This document shows, piece after piece, positions 56,843 through 64,000 of a stretch of DNA of 64,000 nt; positions within the stretch are counted from its first letter, which is position 1, and the number at the start of each line of letters is the position of its first letter. Source of the DNA: Cadophora sp. MPI-SDFR-AT-0126 (lineage: Eukaryota > Ascomycota > Leotiomycetes > Helotiales > Ploettnerulaceae); NCBI GenBank assembly GCA_020747065.1, contig JAGMVK010000004.1, forward strand, positions 1,860,001-1,924,000, given 5' to 3'. A model generated the notes under the pieces. The model was not told where the DNA came from. It worked only from the letters and a program-made list of their open reading frames with translations, and did no database searches. Position numbers and translations under genes: made by a program.

Positions 56843-58596
56843 TCAGATACCAAACGCGCTCCTGCCGGTGTCAGACTGGGTTCCAAGATCATAGGCTGGT
56901 GGTGCTGTCTCCAGATAGTCTTCGTATGAGAAATCTCTGGAGTTGATACCCTGGCCCAGATCAGTATTGCTTTTATCTTGCCATTCATGCTCTCCCCAAT
57001 GACTGAGGTTTGTTAATGATTGCTCTGACCAATTCTCAGTATCCTCTATCTCATCGTCATTAACCACAACCAGATACAAAACGCCCTGACCAATCAGCTC
57101 TCAAACTTGTGTTCTTGACTGCAATCCACTTACAGTATGTAGAACCATGTCAGAAGTTTCTGTCACTTTTGCTTCACTAGCCTCCCTGATACATATTGGA
57201 GAGTCTGGCCCCTTCGACACCGGTTCTGCCGAAGCTCTCAACATTCCGTTCCTTGGTTCGAGCTGTCTATACATTCCAGATTTCCTCTCTCTTCTCTTAT
57301 GTGTCTTCTTGTTATCATGTCGATTGGTAATTGAAGAAACGAATGCTGATAGTGGACCCTTGCGGTAAGTCAAGTTCTTTTGTAGCATGTTTGAGCTTGT
57401 GCTGGCGTTGGTATGTGGCTCGTAAATGTGGGATTGAAAATCAGCCCCCTAACGATATCTCAGAAATGATATTGAGCTCCTGAGCAGATATCTTACCCTC
57501 TGGAAGACTGGTCGTCGCTCGCTATAATCGGTGATGAAGTTGCTCATCTGCCTCAATTTGAGATTCGGAAGAGATGTTGGTTTGTCTTGAAAGCTGAGGG
57601 GCCCGGCGGAAATTCCCGTGTGGTCGTGTCCGAAATCAGTTCCCGAGAACTTCTTCTGTTGCTTCTTATGAAGCTGATTTTCCGAGTTGACAACGATGTT
57701 TTGCAAAGGGAAGTCGGGCAGCGAAGTAGCAATCATGGCAAACAGACCACGGGGCCGAAACAGCATAGTGTTCGCTTGGATGATGACTTTATTCGTTCTA
57801 TATGTAAGGTCGTCTTGTAAGATCATACTGACAACTATCGCAAGTCACCAAGGTAGTTTCAACTTACGACATATCAGTTTTGGCATGCTTGGCAAGTCTT
57901 ATTGCCACGGGGATGACTGTCGACGAATCAAAGCATGAGATTTCCCCACGGATGCCAGGAGCTAGTGTAGCCATGTTGACAACGTCGAGACGAGGGGACA
58001 ACTGGTGTTTTATCAACTCAAATCGAACGCACCTTCTGGATATCACTCACTATCAGGGACTCGTTGAAGGAATCTATGAAAGCTAACAAAGCCTGCTCAT
58101 CGATCCCGCTATCCATTAAAGCGGAAACATAGGTTCTAGGCCAGGCATGTTCGTTATCGTCACCATTACCTTGAGGAATAACCACGGGGCGTAGCAAGGC
58201 GCTTTTCCTAGCCTGCGACCAAGGAGTATCTTCCGACTCCAATGAGTGCTGAGAGTTATCGGTGTGCGATACTTGTAGTAGAGACCTAGCACTCGTCGCA
58301 GTTTCTACTCGAGCCAGACCATCCAGTATTGTATCCGAAAGTGATTTTTGAAAGTCCGCATAACTTTTCAACTCTTTGAGAGCATCAAACTCCTCCTTCT
58401 TTCTCGTGGAATTGGAAACACCTCCAGCATCTATTGAATATATCAATAAGACCTCCAAGATTTCATCGGGAAGGTGCGACAGACTGTGTGGGACATCTCG
58501 TAGTGGAAGAGTCTTTTGATCCTTTGCCGACTGCCGTTCAGCGCATGTATCAAGGGTGAGGCCAAATCCAGCCGACAAAAGGTCTTCAATTACCAT
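56843..58596 (-). CDS. Fungal protein of unknown function, 518 residues, five exons
   Basis: Exons 58596-58033, 58001-57868, 57797-57497, 57448-57134 and 57085-56843 join in frame. The N-terminal region begins MVIEDLLSAGFGLTLDTCAE, is mainly helical and hydrophilic. A central compact part reads VVNMATLAPGIRGEISCFDS, then VIIQANTMLFRPRGLFAMIA. A disordered Lys/Arg-rich linker follows (KKTHKRRERKSGMY). The last exon opens with the hydrophobic strand GVLYLVVVNDDEI and ends in an acidic tail. The RPRGLFAMI and GVLYLVVVN strands, each bounded by introns, look like the conserved core. No signal peptide or membrane helix is evident. I cannot name the family; the five in-phase joins make the model solid. 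Confidence 0.7.
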
Positions 58597-60030
58597 GGCT
58601 GCTTAGATTGTTCTTGACTTGTGACGGAGATTTGTAGGCTTAGAGGTGCTCCAGCCCCAAATTGTTTAAAACACAGCTGTCGGCAGTATCGGATATGGGG
58701 CGTAAGCTGAGCGAACTTCACAATTGGCCTATTGAAGAAACATTCGAGAATCAGTAAAGTCAAGCGGATAAACAGAGCTCATGTTCTTCATGTGAATGTT
58801 TGATAGATTTTGGGACTGTGAGGACATCACGAAAATCCAAGCCGGAAATGAATGTGAGGTGGTAAATAGAGGCGTCGGAGCAACGTTTCGCGCCACCATA
58901 TTGCAAATTCGGAAGTGTCAGGTCTACCAGAGGAGGTCGACTTGATGAAATATGTCAATCAATCTGGCCTCCAGGTCATCGTCTGGCGAATAAGATGCTT
59001 CTCCACATTGGGGAAACTTCGATAATCCAGCATCTGGGCTGACATCCCCAATGTGTGCCATTGGTCATGTCTTGGTAATTGCGGACTGGTGACTGCATCT
59101 GGAAATTCGAGAGCAAAGGCGCATTGGAACCGGAGAATTGCGACGTGGAGAGATTGCCTCATGGAGAGATTGTACAGGAGTGGATGTGTGGACACAGCAC
59201 AAGCGAGGTTGGGAGACGCTACGCCCTGGACTCCTTATTGGGAGTAGCCGCGCCGGAAATGGTCTTCACTGAAGCTGACCAGCAGAATCCTACCGCAGAT
59301 ACAAGGCTGGATATCTCGACATCCGTATATGACGAGGGTTATCAGCCTTGCAACTTCAATTTTTTCTTATCCTTGGATGGCGTGAGCTTGAGCGAGAGCT
59401 TCTATGTCAACTGTCGGGCCAGGATAAATCTGTACATCTTTTCCCCTTCTTAAAATCGAACATCTTACTCAAATACTCAACCAGAGGATTTCAGGAATTT
59501 GATGGCACCAAGTGGGCATGGCGGTTTAGGCCTAGAAGGTGTCCGTTGGAGAACTTTACTAGTTTTTTGGACAAGCTCTTTGCACCACTGCCATTCAGGA
59601 AAAGGCAGCATTGTGAGAGGAAGCAGACAAGAGGCTCCAGGGAAGGCGAACAGTGAGGAATGGCAGCGGAAACACGACAGCAAAGACTTCTATGCACTAT
59701 GAAGTACTCTTCTCCCACGAGGGAAAGTAGATTTACATAATTTATGTACTTGTAAACAGATTCTGTCCGAACTCCAATGCCTTAGCTCCAAACTCCTCGC
59801 ACACACCAGAGATTGATACCTCAATCATCAACAAGTTCCATCAGAAAAAGACTGCAGGCCGACGCTCAGGATTACTCTGCTGTCGAATAGCCAGTTCCAA
59901 GAACCTAATGTCCATGACCATACGGGAGGTTCCCTTCAGGTACGTGATATCCTTGCACTGGTTGATTGATCAACCCAAAACTTTCATACTGCTTGACATC
60001 CTAAGAAACTTGTCCTATCTAAGCCGTGAT
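58597..60030. other. Intergenic region, no supported gene
   Basis: A 1.4 kb stretch with overlapping short frames on both strands (for example 59079-59453 plus and 59477-59683 minus). None has domain motifs or splice partners. The left end is the promoter of the unknown gene starting at 58596. Confidence 0.4.
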
Positions 60031-61370
60031 CTAACAACGTACCTGCGAATTAGCTGGCCAGTTGCCTTGAATCTTCCTTCTACTTCTCCTACTAACAAAA
60101 GCAGCAGGCACGCTAGCGATTCCTCGCAGAATATCTATGATATTCAACGCCTCTCGATATGCTCGAAGACCAAGGAAGCCGCCCTGATAACCACCATGGC
60201 CCAGCGGAACCGCTGCAGCCCCTCTCTTGAAACAATACTCTGTTGTACGATAAATATAGAGAAACAATACTGAGAATATGACCATCTCGAGGCTCAAGAG
60301 GAGGTTGGGTATGCCGACGCTGAGATCGTGGAATGTGTAGTGCTTGGTGGGTTTGAGATCGTTGGATGATTCGAGGAATGAGATGATTGCCTGGGTGCGT
60401 GTGAGCGACCTTAAAATAGCGAGGATGATGGTCAACTTACGTTTTGGATGAAGTTCAGAAAGACGATTCCTTTGAATGCGACAAGTTTGGAGAGCGGTTT
60501 GCGGTGGTTTATGCGGGGTTTGAGAGCTTTGTAGAACTTGAGGATGGACATGATTGCAACAACAGTGCTGACAAGAGTCATGATTGTGACCTGTACGAAG
60601 TCAATAATGTTGATCATTGGCCAACATAAAACCCCGAAGTGTGCTCAAACCTACCCATATGTGTGCGAAATATCGTTTGTTAGACGTGGCACGTTATACC
60701 CCAGCAGCTTCGGTGATCTCAGTGACAACAAGGAGAATGAGCATCACTACTGGAAATTGGAATGCGCCAAAAGCGGCAGCCTACGGACATGGTAAGAGGT
60801 CGGTAACATCGATAAAGGGGCAGAGCTTACGGTATACTGTTTCATGGTGCCAGACGTTGTGAAAAATGTCTGCCTCGCAGCATCATTCTCCTCAATAAAT
60901 GCGCACAGCAAGAGAAAGAAAGATGCTAATGCAAAAGCTTCATATAAATCATCGATCGGTTTGATGTAGAGTGCTGCGTGGTTGAAAGCCACCGAAAAGA
61001 ATGAGCATGCGGCAAAGACTGGTATCATGAAGACAATCCGTATAATTCTGCGGAACTGTTCAACGATGGGTGGGAGATATCCAAAAGTCTACCACTTACT
61101 GCTTTTGTTCTTTCGGAATGGAGTAATGCGTCGCATGTCGGAAAATCAAAAAGAAGGAAACTACACAGGAGAACGCAAGTGATGCTCCTGATATGATCAC
61201 AATCAACTGATGGAATGTGAGGTTTCCAACAACAGAGACCTGTTCTAGAATATAAAACTCAGTACAAAAGCAAGACGAGCAAATTAATAGGCTTTCCTAC
61301 CAACATCAGTGTATTGTGGGGTCGGACAGGTATGATTGTGCTTGGAGCCATCATCGTGAAAGATTCCCAT
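60031..61370 (-). CDS. OSTA/TMEM184-family transporter with in-frame TAA
   Basis: Exons 61370-61301, 61244-61100, 61047-60831, 60780-60655, 60590-60441 and 60390-60031 join in one frame of about 355 residues. Seven hydrophobic helices are visible, from LTFHQLIVIISGASLAFS through IRIVFMIPVFAACSFFSVAF and VTIMTLVSTVVAIMSILKFY to LLLSLEMVIFSVLFLYIY. Family motifs of organic solute transporter alpha/TMEM184 (DUF300) are present: IKPIDDLYEAFALASFFLLL, then CAFIEEND, ITEAAG, YFAHIW and KPLSKLVAFKGIVFLNFIQN. One TAA at 60696-60694 interrupts exon 4 between EAAGV and RATSNKRYFAHIW, although the frame is the same on both sides. Either the gene is inactive, a base is wrong, or an unusual GTATAA donor removes this part. 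The family sits in the plasma, vacuolar or other membranes; the fungal substrate is unknown. Confidence 0.75.
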
Positions 61371-62460
61371 GTTGGTTTTCTGGCCGAGGGAAATTTAACT
61401 AGAGAAATTGGATGACAGAAATATGTGAAGACACAATACAAGGCTGAGTACTGAGAGATAGAATACTGCCAAGTGAATTCAAGGAGAGTTTATACATCTA
61501 CAGTCTACAGATTTATGTCAAGATACAGCTTGTTCCAAGTAAGCTTTTGCCTAGTACCAGCTCTTCAGGGTCCTTCAAGATCTCTGGCCAATCAACGAGT
61601 CCGATCGACAGATGATATTATTTGGCCAGGAAACCCAAGTCGCTGTCAAAACCATGGAAGTTGGCAGGGCTGAGGCGCTGCACTTCTAAATGCTGACACT
61701 CTTCTACATTCGGTATTCAGGACGCACACCGGAAAATGATGCCCGCAGTGGTTGGTCGGTTAGAGTCTTAGTTAAATTTTGCCCCAGCGGCATAGCCCGC
61801 GCTTACCCCAACTTAGTGTCAATTGCGGTCTTCTCCGTCCCGATCTCCTTTATCTTGTACTAAATCTCGGGTTTCCGTGTAGCAATGTCTCTTCTCCCGT
61901 CCCTCATGCAGTTCAAAGGATGGTTCTATTCATGAACGCGAATCAATTGAGAGACAAGTTCACGTCTCCCCAGCCTCCCGCCTCCGCCCCAATTCTACAT
62001 TAGCCCCGGAGAGGAGTGTTTTAATTCCAAGAAGAGGTAATGGTGGCGAACTGTCTGGTGCTGTTGCAGAGAGGTGCTGATGTGTTGTGGAAATTCTGAA
62101 ATTGCGTGTTGAGGGCTTGACTGAGCAGCAGTCGTCTGGAAATGGTACTGATCTACATGGAAGTCCAAACCCGACTGAGACAAATCTTCTTACTTCTACT
62201 CCGTCCTATGATCCATTATTCCAGTGTTGGAGTATAGCATTTTGGATGTGGTTGCTGCTTCGATGTTGTCCGTCGCTTTACTGGAAGAGAGCTAAGAACT
62301 TGTGTCGAGCTGAGTGGTATCGAACCTCGCCGTTACAATAGAGTCATGTAAGTAGTATATTTGACTACGAGCAGGTTGTATACATACACGTAAAATGTAC
62401 AAAAATATACATGACATTAGAGATGTTCTCCAAGACTCCGCTTCCATCGACTCACTTACT
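61371..62460. other. Intergenic region, no gene seen
   Basis: A 1.1 kb gap between the transporter start and the next minus-strand stop. Short frames only. Confidence 0.45.
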
Positions 62461-63311
62461 TCAATCACCGCTCAAAACCATCTTCACCCCATCTCTAAAT
62501 AAACACATTCCATACCACCTATGGAAACCAAACACAAAACCTGGAAATGGTAACACATTATTCGTAGGATTACATGCAACACTAGAATAGCAAAGCGTCA
62601 CTCCTCCCTGCTCTCTATCCTCGTCACGCGAGACTTCCAACCGATGAAGTCCGGCAAAGCTGCTTCGGTCGTCTCCAAACGCAATGTCTACAAAGCTAGT
62701 AACCACAGTCTCAGATGTAGGACCAGATACGAGTTTGGAACTTCGGTCTCCGATGCTCCGATCCAGAATCATGAAATTGTCGTGGAAAAGCTTGGAGTAT
62801 TTCTCCGGCAGTCTGGTCTTGCTCAATTCGCTTGGTGAGGAAAACCGTGGGCCGTCCGATGGAGCAGCTAATTTTAATCAATGAATATGTCCTATACGAA
62901 TGGTTGATTAGAGCAAAAGAACTTACTGGTGAATCCAACGGGAATAAAACTCTTTCCAACCAACTTCAGGGCACCAAAAAGCGTCCTCTCTGGTAGAAAA
63001 CTCCATCCCCCGAAGAAGCCTTTTAAAAATCTAGCAAGAATTTCTTCGTCCGTTAAGTCTCCCACTTCGGACTTCAGGAGATTGATGGATATCGAGTCCG
63101 GAACTGTGATGTGGTTCCGCGGGTTGGCGAGGGAGAAAGAGTTGGATGTGGATTTGTTCATGCAGGATAGTGAGAGTGTGTTTCTTGTGAAGATTTTGCG
63201 AGGATTGGTCAGCGGAAGGGGTTTATAGTAGAAATAAGTTGCGAGCAGGGAGGCACTGGCGATGGGGAGGGAGGTGAGAAGCAGCAGTGTTGTTCTTGGG
63301 AGTGGGGGCAT
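62461..63311 (-). CDS. Hypothetical protein with N-terminal anchor, 263 residues
   Basis: Exons 63311-62927 and 62867-62461 join in phase 1 to about 263 residues. The N-terminus (MPPLPRTTLLLLTSLPIASA) is a signal peptide or signal-anchor. A soluble part follows with LTDEEILARFLKGFFGGWSF, then LPERTLFGALKLVGKSFIPVGFT just before the intron. Exon 2 has TSFVDIAFGDDRSSFAGLH and SRDEDREQGGVTLCYSSVAC, ending near VFGFHRWYGMCLF. It looks like a small secretory-pathway or mitochondrial membrane protein. I do not recognise the family; the alternation of strands in exon 2 suggests a beta domain. Confidence 0.65.
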
Positions 63312-64000
63312 GATTGTGATACGACGATGAAGCGCGGCTTGAATTGTGATGATAGGTCGATAGATTCAATTTGTCTACGGATTGTTGTATTTGAGTTGGA
63401 GGTAGTTTCAATATATATCACGAATTTGTACCTCAGCACAAGCCTCCGTTTCTTCTTCGTGCCTGACTCCTCTGCGGCGGAATTCCACCGACCATGACAA
63501 CTCACATGACCATATCCCGCATTCGCCCGGTGACATGGCTTTTGTTCTCAACCACAAATTTGAAGCTGTTTGGAAATAATAGCTTGCGCAGGCCGAAGCG
63601 AAGGACTGACTGCTTGTTTCCGAGATGAGTGTTAACTTCATGTAATAGTAAACAAATAGCCTAAGCGACAAAGAAAGGGGGTGGGGTCACTTGGTGGCGT
63701 CAATCTGGATCTCTCGGCTCTTTGTGTGCGTGTGTGTAAGTGAAACTACCAGTCTTACGTTTCGCGAAGCTTTCCTGATCACTTCTTTGCATCTGCATCT
63801 GGCTAAGCCCATAATAACCAGTAAACTTGATTCCTAGGTCTTATCATCCAATAATTTAGGACTAAACTTCAATCAGGAGTAGAATGGGTCGGCAGGCGCC
63901 AAGGAATCTCTCTCCCGCTCTCAACCGAGCTCACCCGTGCTATCAGTACGGCGTTCACAATTCGTGCCAGGAACGCACTTCTTACGATTCAAGAATGGGG
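63312..64000. other. Right edge, no supported gene
   Basis: Contains the promoter of the minus-strand gene starting at 63311, with a TATA-like element near 63410. A TG-rich run lies near 63720-63738. No gene is supported up to the window end. Confidence 0.4.

Overview
The window looks like nuclear DNA of a filamentous ascomycete (Pezizomycotina). Genes are split by short GT-AG introns of about 45-110 nt with CTAAC-like branch sites. They include Zn2Cys6 regulators, a WSC-domain wall protein and secreted plant-polysaccharide hydrolases. A plant-associated member of the Leotiomycetes would fit, but the class is inference. Exon joins were worked out by hand from splice signals and reading phase. 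Nearly all joined genes close in frame, which is the main support for the models.

Region by region. At 0.6-6.3 kb are a GT32 (Och1-like) glycosyltransferase and a Stealth-family sugar-phosphotransferase with an EF-hand-like loop; both look like type II membrane proteins of the secretory pathway. At 8.7-10.6 kb is a secreted Thr-rich WSC protein. At 11.2-15.7 kb are an intracellular-type GH32 fructosidase and a Zn2Cys6 regulator on the same strand; the regulator carries an apparent one-base frameshift in a G5 run. At 16.2-17.7 kb is a PRISE-like reductase. At 18.1-24.0 kb a secreted GH29 alpha-L-fucosidase and a secreted TIM-barrel hydrolase of unassigned family diverge from one 1.2 kb intergenic region; both contain micro-exons. 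At 25.0-26.0 kb is a membrane protein with a probable frameshift.

From about 26 to 34 kb lies a gene-poor accessory block. It holds one small intact basic protein gene (33.2-33.7 kb) and two Pro/Ser-rich minus-strand genes, each interrupted by one in-frame stop. It also holds weaker coding-like fragments. No transposase, reverse transcriptase or other mobile-element motif was seen.

From 34.2 kb: a GH11 xylanase with a TATA box and a GGCTAA site upstream, a GNAT acetyltransferase, a Zn2Cys6 factor whose zinc cluster is split by a 341-nt intron, a KH-domain protein, and a gene-poor 3.7 kb gap with one GC3-rich coding relic. Then comes a housekeeping block: NOG2, a 60S assembly GTPase, divergent from the mitoribosomal mS26/Pet123 gene. 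The rest is mostly conserved proteins of unknown function, plus a mucin-like single-pass membrane protein and an OSTA/TMEM184 transporter with an in-frame stop.

Functionally the left two thirds is rich in carbohydrate-active loci: glycan building and phosphorylation, wall sensing, fructan/sucrose, fucose and xylan hydrolysis. Five reading frames carry single lesions (two frameshifts, three stops), so either the accessory genes are decaying or base-level assembly accuracy should be checked.
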